DNA of 11,167 nt from positions 1 through 11,167 of the forward strand of contig JAJFIN010000078.1 of assembly GCA_021774955.1 (NCBI GenBank). The letters run 5' to 3'. The stretch's first letter is position 1. Each line of letters opens with the position of its first letter. Made by a program: the position numbers and the translations under genes. Positions 1 through 6,474 of this stretch are shown in pieces. The notes under the pieces were generated by a model that ran no database searches, was not told the DNA's origin, and worked only from the letters and a program-made list of their open reading frames with translations. The stretch comes from Alphaproteobacteria bacterium. Lineage in GTDB: Bacteria; Pseudomonadota; Alphaproteobacteria; M2410.

Positions 1-1
1 G

Positions 2-1699
2 ATTGAAATCGATAAAGAAGCGCGTACGCTGACCATTGTCGATAACGGCATTGGTATGTCGCATGACGAATTGATTGAAAATTTGGGAACGATTGCGCGA
101 TCAGGAACCAATCGTTTTCTGGAGCAAGTCACTTCAGACGACAAAGAAGATGTCTCGCTGATCGGTCAGTTTGGGGTTGGGTTTTATTCTGCCTTTATGA
201 TTTCTGATCACGTCGAGGTCTATTCCAGGCGTGCTGGTGAAGAAGCAACGTGGCAGTGGACGTCCGATGGCACGGGCAGCTTCTCATTGTCAGACGAGGG
301 TGAAGCCCCCAGCCTTCTTAGTGGACGCGGAACAGCGATTGTTCTGAAGCTACGAGACGGCGAAGATGAATATCTGGACGCCAACCGTCTGAAAAATATT
401 GTTCAGACCTATTCCGACCATGTCGCCCTGCCGATAACCTTGAAAGAGAAAGGGTCAGACGAAGATCCTGAGCAGCTCAATACGGCACGTGCCATTTGGA
501 CCCGACAAAAGTCTGATATCAGCGAAGAACAGTATAAAGAGTTTTACCATCACGTTGGCGGCATGGTCGATGAGCCGGCTCATACCCTCCATTATCACGC
601 CGAGGGTCGCCATTCCTATTCGGTCCTTTTGTTCTTCCCGTCGATGCAGCCGTTTGATCTGTTTGACCCAGATCGCGCCAATCGTTTGAAACTTTATGTC
701 AATCGCGTGTTTATTACCGATAACGCGCCGCTTCTTCCTGGGTACTTGAGGTTCTTGCGCGGGGTTGTTGATTCAGAAGATATGCCGCTCAATATCAGCC
801 GGGAGATGCTGCAGAATAACCCGATTGTTGGGGCAATACGCAAGGCGCTGACCAACCGCGTGCTGTCTGAATTGAGCAAGAAATCTGAAAAGGATGTCGA
901 AAGCTTTGTCAAGATTTGGGATGTGTTTGGTTCGGTTCTGAAAGAGGGACTTTATGAAGACTTTGAACATCAAGACCAGCTTTTGAAATTGGCCCGCTTC
1001 AAGACCACGCACAGCGATGAATGGCGCAGTCTGGCTGACTATGTCGCCGACATGAAAGAAAACCAAACGGCGATCTATTTTATTGCCGGTGATGATGCGG
1101 GTTCGATTGCCAAATCTCCTCAACTAGAAGGCTTTAAAGCGCGCGGTATAGAAGTGCTGCTGCTGTCTGATGCGGTCGATGGTTTTTGGACCAACACGGC
1201 GCAAGGATTTGAGGGAAAACCTTTTAGCTCAGTAACGCGGGGCAGTGCCGATTTCGATGCCATTCCGGTTGAAGGTGAAAAGAAACCTGAGGCGGAAGAA
1301 GTTGATCGCTCAAAAGTGGCCACACTCACCGCATTCATCAAACAGAGTTTGGAGGATGTGGTTGAGGATGTGCGCCAGTCGGACCGGCTTACTGATTCGG
1401 CGGTTTGTTTGGTCGCGTCTGATACCGGCCTTGATATGCAGATGGAAAAAATCTTGGCTCAGCATGGGCGCGGTGACGGGGCGAGCAAACGCGTGCTTGA
1501 GATCAATCCCGATCATCCGCTCATTTGTGCTTTGGCTGAAAGAGCCGCCCAAGGAACCGGCGGCGATGACCTGGAAGATGCGGCCTATTTGCTACTTGAT
1601 CAGGCGCGTATCTTAGAAGGCGATCCGGTGGTTGATGGCGTGGCGTTTTCACGGCGCATGGCCAAAGTCATGGCATCTGCGTTCGGCGGCGCTTCCTAA
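2..1699 (+). CDS. htpG: HtpG, bacterial Hsp90 chaperone (5' end outside window)
   Basis: Cytosolic ATP-dependent Hsp90 chaperone that helps client proteins fold, especially under stress. The reading frame is open from base 2, so the gene enters from the left edge. About 565 residues are present, and roughly 65-70 N-terminal residues are missing compared with the usual 620-640. The ATP pocket of the GHKL domain is visible: DNGIGM a few codons from the edge, GTIARSGT in the lid, and GQFGVGFYSAF. The middle domain carries LNISREMLQ, which contains the conserved Arg that contacts ATP gamma-phosphate. The C-terminal dimerisation part ends with an acidic and hydrophobic region before TAA. The internal ATG at 56 is Met of DNGIGM, not a start. 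The next gene follows on the same strand after 89 bases. Identification is firm from family motifs. Confidence 0.97.
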   Translation: MEIDKEARTLTIVDNGIGMSHDELIENLGTIARSGTNRFLEQVTSDDKEDVSLIGQFGVGFYSAFMISDHVEVYSRRAGEEATWQWTSDGTGSFSLSDEGEAPSLLSGRGTAIVLKLRDGEDEYLDANRLKNIVQTYSDHVALPITLKEKGSDEDPEQLNTARAIWTRQKSDISEEQYKEFYHHVGGMVDEPAHTLHYHAEGRHSYSVLLFFPSMQPFDLFDPDRANRLKLYVNRVFITDNAPLLPGYLRFLRGVVDSEDMPLNISREMLQNNPIVGAIRKALTNRVLSELSKKSEKDVESFVKIWDVFGSVLKEGLYEDFEHQDQLLKLARFKTTHSDEWRSLADYVADMKENQTAIYFIAGDDAGSIAKSPQLEGFKARGIEVLLLSDAVDGFWTNTAQGFEGKPFSSVTRGSADFDAIPVEGEKKPEAEEVDRSKVATLTAFIKQSLEDVVEDVRQSDRLTDSAVCLVASDTGLDMQMEKILAQHGRGDGASKRVLEINPDHPLICALAERAAQGTGGDDLEDAAYLLLDQARILEGDPVVDGVAFSRRMAKVMASAFGGAS

Positions 1700-1788
1700 G
1701 TCCCCAACCTTGTGATCAATTCACATGGGCGTGTCTTGACCCAAAGGAGTGTGCTTGGCACGCTTGCCACTTGGTGTGGGAGATGACT

Positions 1789-2484
1789 ATGGCTGAAAAA
1801 TTTACCGGTTTCGATCCGTCGTTGTTTAAGTTTCTTGAGGAACTTGGCAACAACAATAAGAAAACCTGGTTTGAAGCCAATAAGCAGCGCTACAAAGATG
1901 AAGTCGTTGCGCCCATCTCGCTATTCATCGAAGCGATAGCCCCGTCGCTCAAGAAGATCTCTCCCTATGTGGTCGCCGATCCGCGCCCCAATGGCGGCTC
2001 GATGTTCCGGATCTACCGTGATGTGCGGTTTTCAAAAGATAAACGACCGTATAAAGAGCATGCAGGCGTCCGTTTTCGTCATTCTCAGGCGCGCGAGCGG
2101 ACAACGCCGGGGTTTTATATCCATCTATCGCCGACAGAAATTTTCTATGGTGGTGGTGTGTTCGGTCCGCCTTCACCGGCGCTTGCGCAAATTCGTCAAG
2201 CGATCGCCGACAATCCCGACCACTGGAAAAAAGCAACAAGAGGTAAAAAGTTTGTCGAGACATTCGGTGATATCAGGGGCTCATCGCTGACCCGCCCACC
2301 ACGTGGCTTTGATGCCGACCTGCCGTTTATTGAAGACATCAAACGTAAAAGTTTTTCGGCAATGACCAAAGGCACGCATAAGCAAACGCGCTCGGCAAGT
2401 TTTACCAAGGATGTGACCGACGCGATGAAGGTGATGAAACCGTTTATGAAATTCCTCGCCGATGCGCTGGATGTGCCGTTTTAG
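1789..2484 (+). CDS. DUF2461 family protein of unknown function
   Basis: A 231-residue conserved protein of the DUF2461 (TIGR02453-type) family, whose biochemical role is not known. Family landmarks seen: FxPSLFKFLEEL near the start, NNKKTWFEANKQRY, the basic block RIYRDVRFSKDKRPYKEH, then GFYIHLSPTEIFYGGGVFGP and a C-terminal segment rich in Lys and aromatic residues. No signal peptide or membrane segment is visible, so it is probably cytoplasmic. I chose ATG 1789 because GGAG (1779-1782) sits six bases upstream. ATG 1783 and TTG 1771 are in-frame alternatives but lack that spacing. It lies 89 bases after htpG and may be read through from it. Its stop codon overlaps that of the convergent HD-family gene. 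Confidence 0.88.
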   Translation: MAEKFTGFDPSLFKFLEELGNNNKKTWFEANKQRYKDEVVAPISLFIEAIAPSLKKISPYVVADPRPNGGSMFRIYRDVRFSKDKRPYKEHAGVRFRHSQARERTTPGFYIHLSPTEIFYGGGVFGPPSPALAQIRQAIADNPDHWKKATRGKKFVETFGDIRGSSLTRPPRGFDADLPFIEDIKRKSFSAMTKGTHKQTRSASFTKDVTDAMKVMKPFMKFLADALDVPF

Positions 2485-3125
2485 GGTGAAGGGTTGCCCA
2501 GTTTTACCAAGCTGCGTTTCAGATTGGCGCGGGCTTGGGCGTCCAATTTCTCATGAAAATAATCTGTGAAGAACAAGCGCTTGCGGGTCAAGAAATCAGA
2601 CAGAATTGCACTGCGGCCAACACGGTAGATATCATCGGGAACGTGGGCATATTCCCGCCGGATATTTGTGTCGTATTGGTCGTAAGTCGTATCGTCGGCA
2701 CCGAGGATGGATAAGTCGATGTCGAGGAAAATCATGCAGTCTGATTTTGTTTCGGTGGTGACATTGTCCAATGTGTGACCAGCGGTGGCGCGGATCATGG
2801 TGCAAGCTCTTTTGAGTGAAACCTCAGGGCAATCGGTTTTGCAAGCTTCGGCACAAAGCTCAGCACTTTGTTCTTCGTTATCCTTGGCTTGCGGGTCGTA
2901 GATGGCATCGTGCCATAGAATGGCGATCAACACGGCCAGCGGATCGTTCAATTGGTCTTTGATTTCAGACGCAAGAGACAGCATATGCTCGATATGCGCC
3001 CAAGTATGATAGGCCCGCTGGGGCTCGCTGTATCGCCCTTTCAATCCGTCCAAATGGGATCTCAACCAGACGTGTTCAGATAAGATGCTTTGAAGAAAGT
3101 CATCTGGTGTAACCGGAATAGCCAT
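2481..3125 (-). CDS. HD-domain predicted metal-dependent phosphohydrolase (COG4339 type)
   Basis: A 214-residue protein of the small HD-superfamily group often mislabelled in databases as an NMDA-receptor subunit. The metal site is recognisable: YHTWAHIEHML (His40, His44, His47), then WHDAIYD (His72-Asp73 and Asp77), DNEEQSAE (Asp82 to Ser87), an ATAGHT His, and DIDLSILG near the middle. These match the family pattern YHN..H...ML / HD..YD / DNE..S / H / D.DL.ILG. Phosphohydrolase activity is inferred from the fold; the substrate is unknown. There is no signal peptide. It starts 37 bases after the FAD-oxidoreductase stop codon, so the two are probably one transcript. A GGAAGG ribosome-binding-like block lies about 13 bases before ATG, which is rather far. 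The TAA stop overlaps the TAG of the convergent DUF2461 gene in TTAG. Confidence 0.85.
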   Translation of the reverse strand: MAIPVTPDDFLQSILSEHVWLRSHLDGLKGRYSEPQRAYHTWAHIEHMLSLASEIKDQLNDPLAVLIAILWHDAIYDPQAKDNEEQSAELCAEACKTDCPEVSLKRACTMIRATAGHTLDNVTTETKSDCMIFLDIDLSILGADDTTYDQYDTNIRREYAHVPDDIYRVGRSAILSDFLTRKRLFFTDYFHEKLDAQARANLKRSLVKLGNPSP

Positions 3126-3162
3126 CAGAGATTTAAGACCTTCCAGATATCAGAAAATGATA

Positions 3163-4542
3163 CTAACTGGCGCTCGTTGCCGGTTCTCGGATTTCCAGAC
3201 CCTCGGTCGTGGCTGAACCATGCGTCAACACGCGTGCAGCGATTGAGGGTTTGAATAGGTCCGTAGGCGGATCGAGAAGATTGGCAACACGGTAAAATGT
3301 TTTGGACACTTCCGGGCTGTCTATTGCCGCCAGGTGCATACGCCGCGTGTACCATTGCTGAATACGGGTGCTGAGCGGTAGATCGACTTCATCTTTGAAG
3401 AAGCGTAAATCTTCAAGTGTTGCGCCTTGCCATGCGGGGCTTGTCCGCTTGATTGCTTGCTTGAAATATTTGCGACTGAATGCCGGCGAGAAGGCCTCGC
3501 CGGTTTTTGACCATTTTTGCACCAATTCGCGCAAGAGATCAGACTCGACGGCAACGGCTGCCATGCCTTGACCATAAAGCGGATTGAGACGGCAAAGCGC
3601 ATCACCCAGAACGACAAGACCGCCGAGCGGATTTTTGAGCTTGTCGTAGCGATGGCGGATATCTCTGGGGAAGCGATAGGTTGTCACGTCTGACATGGGC
3701 TCGGCTTCAGAAATCGCGCGGTAGAGATCGGGAACCGGAAGAGCCCGGGCCACAGCCATAAACTCGTCATGGGTTTTAGGAGGGGCTTCACCCGCATAAG
3801 CGCCGAGCGTTGCAATCCATCTCCCGCCTTCTAATGGGAAGATAACGCCGGCGCGTTTCGATGGTGCGCCTTGGGCGATCATCAGAACCTTCCACGGCGG
3901 CAAGGAAGTGGGTTGCCGGTAAATACGCGACGCGTAACTCACTTTGATGGGCACTTCGTCAAAAGGAATGTTTTCTGATTTCAACTGCTGCAGGGTCAGC
4001 GAATTGTGACCCGTGGTGTCGATAACAAGATCACCACGAATTTCTTCGCATTCACCATTTTTATTTTGGATTCTAATTCCTTGAACACGATTTTCACCTT
4101 CATTGACGATCAGGCTTTCGGCTTTGGTCTGTTCACGGATTTCAATGTTGGGAAATCTTTTGATGGCTGAGGCAAGTTCAGATTCGACGAGCGGGCGGCT
4201 TAAGAATGTGCCGATCATGTCGTCATCCCAATGGGCTTTCCAACCGCCAAAGTGGTGCCAGCGAATGTCATGGCCCATATCAACGGGAACCGCACCGGCG
4301 GCGACAAGCCGGTCAATGGTGCCAGGGAAATATTGATTGATCAGGCGACCACCGCGAATAAGCAATGTGTGGGCGTGATTGCCTTGGGGGATGTTTTTAC
4401 GTTGCTTGGCGTCGCTTGAAAGATGTTCACTTTCAACAATAGTTACGCGGTCAAAAAAGTCCGCCAGCACACGCGCGGCAAAGATTCCGCCGACGCTACC
4501 GCCAATGACGATTGCTTGGTCATATTGTTTTCGCTGCGCCAT
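3163..4542 (-). CDS. FAD-dependent oxidoreductase, PHBH/squalene-epoxidase-like monooxygenase fold
   Basis: A 459-residue flavoprotein. The N-terminal Rossmann fold reads AIVIGGSVGGIFAARVL (residues 10-26) followed by VTIVE, with Glu37 placed to bind the FAD ribose. The second Gly of classic GxGxxG is replaced by Ser, a variant I recall from actinobacterial and proteobacterial enzymes whose next block is R.(G)VPQG.HAH.LL...FPG. The same block is seen here as RKNIPQGNHAHTLL and YFPG. The C-terminal FAD motif is LGDALCRLNPLYGQGMAAVAVES (Gly313-Asp314, then GQG at 324-326). No signal peptide is present. The substrate is unknown. Geranylgeranyl-reductase or halogenase relatives share the fold, but the halogenase WxWxIP motif is absent. 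It is the first gene of a probable two-gene unit with the HD-family gene. The start is ATG 4542, with only a weak AGGTG/GAGTGG upstream. Confidence 0.85.
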   Translation of the reverse strand: MAQRKQYDQAIVIGGSVGGIFAARVLADFFDRVTIVESEHLSSDAKQRKNIPQGNHAHTLLIRGGRLINQYFPGTIDRLVAAGAVPVDMGHDIRWHHFGGWKAHWDDDMIGTFLSRPLVESELASAIKRFPNIEIREQTKAESLIVNEGENRVQGIRIQNKNGECEEIRGDLVIDTTGHNSLTLQQLKSENIPFDEVPIKVSYASRIYRQPTSLPPWKVLMIAQGAPSKRAGVIFPLEGGRWIATLGAYAGEAPPKTHDEFMAVARALPVPDLYRAISEAEPMSDVTTYRFPRDIRHRYDKLKNPLGGLVVLGDALCRLNPLYGQGMAAVAVESDLLRELVQKWSKTGEAFSPAFSRKYFKQAIKRTSPAWQGATLEDLRFFKDEVDLPLSTRIQQWYTRRMHLAAIDSPEVSKTFYRVANLLDPPTDLFKPSIAARVLTHGSATTEGLEIREPATSAS

Positions 4543-4743
4543 TTACCACTCACACCTGAACACGCTTGTTAAGATTTCATTAACACTATCGCGAACAGGC
4601 CCCCAGAGTCACGGGAATCAGTGAGCAAACACAATTATTTATGGAAAATATCACAGGAATGGTTGGTGAGCTGAAGCAATCGACGAGAGGTCTGCCAGTT
4701 TTCACATGTTTAGAGTGTGCGGGCCGATTGCCGCAGCGCGTTT
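4543..4743. other. Intergenic region upstream of the FAD oxidoreductase
   Basis: This 201-base stretch must contain the promoter for the leftward oxidoreductase unit, but I see no convincing -35/-10 pair. Its only marked structure is a short inverted repeat (GTTAA, seven bases, TTAAC) at 4569-4585, about 25-45 bases ahead of the start codon. On the plus strand a 44-codon frame opens at 4641 but lacks a ribosome-binding site and runs antisense into the DUF1223 remnant, so I do not call it. The stretch is AT-rich on its left and GC-rich near 4715-4740. Confidence 0.5.
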
Positions 4744-4827
4744 TTATTTCGTCAGCGGATAGCGCGCGGCGCTGACGATGGGGCTGATGCCGTTTTTTTG
4801 GGGCATCGTATGGCCATCAACATTTAG
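4744..4827 (-). pseudogene. Remnant of the 3' end of a DUF1223 gene
   Basis: Read on the minus strand, this stretch encodes a tail ending QKNGISPIVSAARYPLTK and TAA (stop at 4744-4746). It closely matches the end of the intact DUF1223 protein at 6475-7233, which ends QENGIGPIVSAARYPVVN. At DNA level 4757-4801 aligns without gaps to 6488-6532 with 40 of 45 bases equal, and 4810-4827 aligns to 6544-6561 with 13 of 18. Every difference in these two blocks is a transition. One codon is missing between the blocks. Homology stops at the stop codon of the radical SAM gene (4824-4826), so only about 27 codons remain and no start is available. It is a displaced or truncated gene end, not a functional gene. 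Confidence 0.85.
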
Positions 4828-6002
4828 TACTGCGTGGCCTCGATCGGAAGGTGATCATTCGATCGGTGTAGATCTAGGGCGTGTTTGATTGTGTGGTAGA
4901 GGCTGTAAAGCAGATCACAATAAACACTTTCATTGCGATATTCATTTTGTCTTGAGTAGCGATGGGCGACAAATCCACCACGACATTTATTGATGATCTT
5001 GCAGTCCATACACTTCACCCCTAGACGACGTTGGATGAACGCATCATCTAACTCAAACCGTTCTGCAGCAATTTTGTATAGATGATTGTTGTTTATGTCG
5101 GATATTTTGTTTTCACCCACGAATATGTTGTCCGTTGGATCAGCAGATAAAGGTACGCGAATTCGAAATACGTCGTGCGGGTGAATAGATCCATCTGTTT
5201 CAATAATAATTGTTGAAGCGGAAAACCCACCGAAATTTTCAGCATGTGATGGGGTATCCAGAATTGTACTAATTATGCTCTCGAAAAAAGTCATGCGAAT
5301 TTCATCCGGTCGATCAGACCACCATGATTCAAACATCGATAGGTAGTAGTCTATCAAGATGTTTGGGTTCTGATACGGAGATTCCCAATCCGCATCCGGT
5401 AATAAAACATCAAACCGTGGCGGGTGAATTACTTCCTTTATCCATGAGTAATATTCGTCTCCAGAGATTGAAGCATTCGCGACGCTTATGATCCCGCTAT
5501 ATTTCAGACCTTGATAGGTCGCTTCTTTGGTAACACACTGAATCGCTTCCAGAGTTTGCTCATAGCTACCCGCGCCATTTGTGAAATGACGGTGGGCATC
5601 ATGAATATGTTGTGGTCCATCGCAACTTAGACATACGGATATCTTATTCTGGAGGAAGATATCAATCCATTCACTGTCTATGAGAAGGCCGTTTGTCTGA
5701 ACAGACAGGTGTAAATCACAATACAATTGCTTTCTTAGGGTTTTTGCTAATTTTGAAAATCGCTTCTTGCCAAAGAGTAATGGCTCGCCCCCATGGAGGA
5801 AAATATTTAGTCGGTCGAGGCGGGTGTCTTTGAGGTGCTCTTGTAAAGCGGATAAAAGTGCTTGCTCCGTGTTGGGACCAAGCACTCGCGGACGAGATTT
5901 GAAACTCAAATCAGCTCCGTTGTACATGTAGCAATAGTCGCAATCCAAATTGCAGTGTTCCGCAATTTTTATAACGAATGTGTTGCTCGGGACAGGTTCC
6001 AT
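4824..6002 (-). CDS. Radical SAM/SPASM RiPP maturase, cyclophane-forming type (FxsB/XyeB/GrrM-like)
   Basis: A 392-residue predicted iron-sulfur enzyme that uses S-adenosylmethionine radicals to crosslink a peptide. The [4Fe-4S]-SAM motif is CNLDCDYCYMYN (Cys17, Cys21, Cys24), followed by HGGEPLL (70-76) and LSCDGP. The C-terminal half has ETDGS (268-272) without the usual first SPASM Cys, then CMDC (331, 334), CRGGFVAHRYS from Cys340, and SVYCDLL (Cys362). The order ETDG / C..C.....CxGG..xHRYS / N.SVYC is, to my knowledge, the signature of the maturases that make three-residue aromatic-x-x cyclophanes. I therefore infer that its substrate is the Tat-signal peptide encoded 108 bases upstream. 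ATG 6002 fits the family's short N-terminus but has no ribosome-binding site. An in-frame TTG at 6068 with AGGA seven bases ahead would add 22 residues including CWCFSC. Base composition is AT-richer than the neighbours. Confidence 0.88.
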   Translation of the reverse strand: MEPVPSNTFVIKIAEHCNLDCDYCYMYNGADLSFKSRPRVLGPNTEQALLSALQEHLKDTRLDRLNIFLHGGEPLLFGKKRFSKLAKTLRKQLYCDLHLSVQTNGLLIDSEWIDIFLQNKISVCLSCDGPQHIHDAHRHFTNGAGSYEQTLEAIQCVTKEATYQGLKYSGIISVANASISGDEYYSWIKEVIHPPRFDVLLPDADWESPYQNPNILIDYYLSMFESWWSDRPDEIRMTFFESIISTILDTPSHAENFGGFSASTIIIETDGSIHPHDVFRIRVPLSADPTDNIFVGENKISDINNNHLYKIAAERFELDDAFIQRRLGVKCMDCKIINKCRGGFVAHRYSRQNEYRNESVYCDLLYSLYHTIKHALDLHRSNDHLPIEATQY

Positions 6003-6031
6003 GAAAATGAGGATTGTTACAAAGGAAAGTG

Positions 6032-6102
6032 GATCACAAGAGAAACACCAACAATTCTTCGGTCGCAAACATTGATCCTATTATTGATGCGCGCTTGTGA
6101 TC
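6032..6102. repeat. Nine-base inverted repeat between precursor and maturase genes
   Basis: GATCACAAG at 6032-6040 is perfectly complementary to CTTGTGATC at 6094-6102, with 53 bases between. It lies entirely inside the 108-base gap between the precursor stop codon and the chosen maturase start. In the transcript it could close a long hairpin that slows ribosomes or RNA decay and so keeps the maturase below the peptide in amount. It could also be chance. No run of U follows, so it is not a standard intrinsic terminator. Confidence 0.45.
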
Positions 6103-6110
6103 GTGCCGAG

Positions 6111-6317
6111 CTAACCGTCTCTATCACTTCCTCTATTGTACTCCGGCTCATCGTCTCGATCGCGACCGCGGGTATATCCAGGTTCCTCGTCTCGATCGCG
6201 TCCTTTGGTATATTGAGCGCTAGCCCGACTAGCAATCGATGCTGCGGCAACGTTTAGACCTAAAATAGTCAACAGTTTGCGACGGCTCAACATTGTGTTC
6301 TGACTGGGTTTTGTCAT
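6111..6317 (-). CDS. Putative RiPP precursor: Tat signal peptide plus Tyr-x-Lys/Arg repeat tail
   Basis: A 68-residue protein. Residues 10-20 read LSRRKLLTILG, a twin-arginine motif, followed by a hydrophobic, Ala-rich stretch and a signal-peptidase site ASRASA before Gln35. The predicted mature tail of 34 residues has period 12: YTKGRDRDEEPG (36-47), YTRGRDRDDEPE (48-59), YNRGSDRDG (60-68). It contains eight Lys/Arg and eleven Asp/Glu, no Cys, and Tyr as its only aromatic residue. Each unit opens with aromatic-x-Lys/Arg, the shape crosslinked by three-residue cyclophane radical SAM enzymes, and the maturase gene follows directly. I infer that the signal peptide doubles as leader and that Tat exports the modified product; activity and target are unknown. 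ATG 6317 is preferred over GTG 6323 because GGGAG (6323-6327) lies five bases upstream. I recognise no named family. Confidence 0.78.
   Translation of the reverse strand: MTKPSQNTMLSRRKLLTILGLNVAAASIASRASAQYTKGRDRDEEPGYTRGRDRDDEPEYNRGSDRDG
6112..6212 (-). repeat. 36-base tandem repeat encoding the peptide tail
   Basis: Two full 36-base units and a shortened third (27 bases) encode the three Tyr-x-Lys/Arg units of the putative precursor. Units begin with the Tyr codons at 6210-6212, 6174-6176 and 6138-6140 (minus strand). The GRDRD core uses nearly the same codons in the first two units, which points to duplication of a unit within the gene. The third unit has Asn for Thr and Ser for Arg, and ends three residues early. 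Confidence 0.8.
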
Positions 6318-6334
6318 CTTCACTCCCTTCGGCG

Positions 6335-6353
6335 GATAGAAAGTAATTCTATC
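6335..6353. promoter_or_regulatory. Inverted repeat over the -10 element, possible operator
   Basis: GATAGAA (6335-6341) and TTCTATC (6347-6353) form a perfect seven-base inverted repeat with a five-base spacer. It covers the -10 element and the expected transcription start of the precursor gene. A second short palindrome, GACCG-G-CGGTC, lies just upstream of the -35 at 6377-6387. The placement is what a repressor operator would have. No regulator gene is present in the window, so the binding protein, if any, is unknown. Confidence 0.4.
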
Positions 6354-6375
6354 GTCGATTCTTACTATTTGTCAA
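6346..6375 (-). promoter_or_regulatory. Near-consensus sigma-70 promoter for the precursor and maturase genes
   Basis: On the minus strand TTGACA (6370-6375) is a perfect -35 and TAGAAT (6346-6351) matches five of six -10 bases, with an 18-base spacer. The start of transcription would fall near 6339, giving a 5' leader of about 22 bases with GGGAG five bases before the ATG at 6317. This is the clearest promoter in the window and implies strong transcription of the small peptide gene independent of acnA. Confidence 0.65.
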
Positions 6376-6474
6376 AGACCGGCGGTCACCGACAGTTTGT
6401 AGGCATCGACGTTTGTTAGGGCATCAAGCTGAACTGGGGCTGAGGACCAATACAAGAAGTATCGAAAATTGAGA

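Noticed and set aside
1749..1768. Short stem GTGTGC/GCACGC after htpG as a terminator
   Set aside because: Needs a G-U pair, has a three-base loop and no T run; it lies in the leader of the DUF2461 gene.
4714..4746. GC-rich hairpin TGCGG/CCGCA followed by a T run, like an intrinsic terminator on the plus strand
   Set aside because: The T run comes six bases after the stem, the stem is only five pairs, and no plus-strand gene lies upstream of it.
4641..4775. Plus-strand 44-codon reading frame starting MENITGMVGE with a CxxC
   Set aside because: No ribosome-binding site, and its second half is antisense to the DUF1223 remnant; too short to support.
6017..6257. Other open frames over the precursor and its gap, on both strands (for example 6017-6250 minus, and a plus-strand frame to 6257)
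   Set aside because: They read the repeat DNA in alternative frames; no recognisable domain or ribosome-binding site. The frame at 6111-6317 has a Tat signal, periodic tail, ribosome-binding site and promoter.
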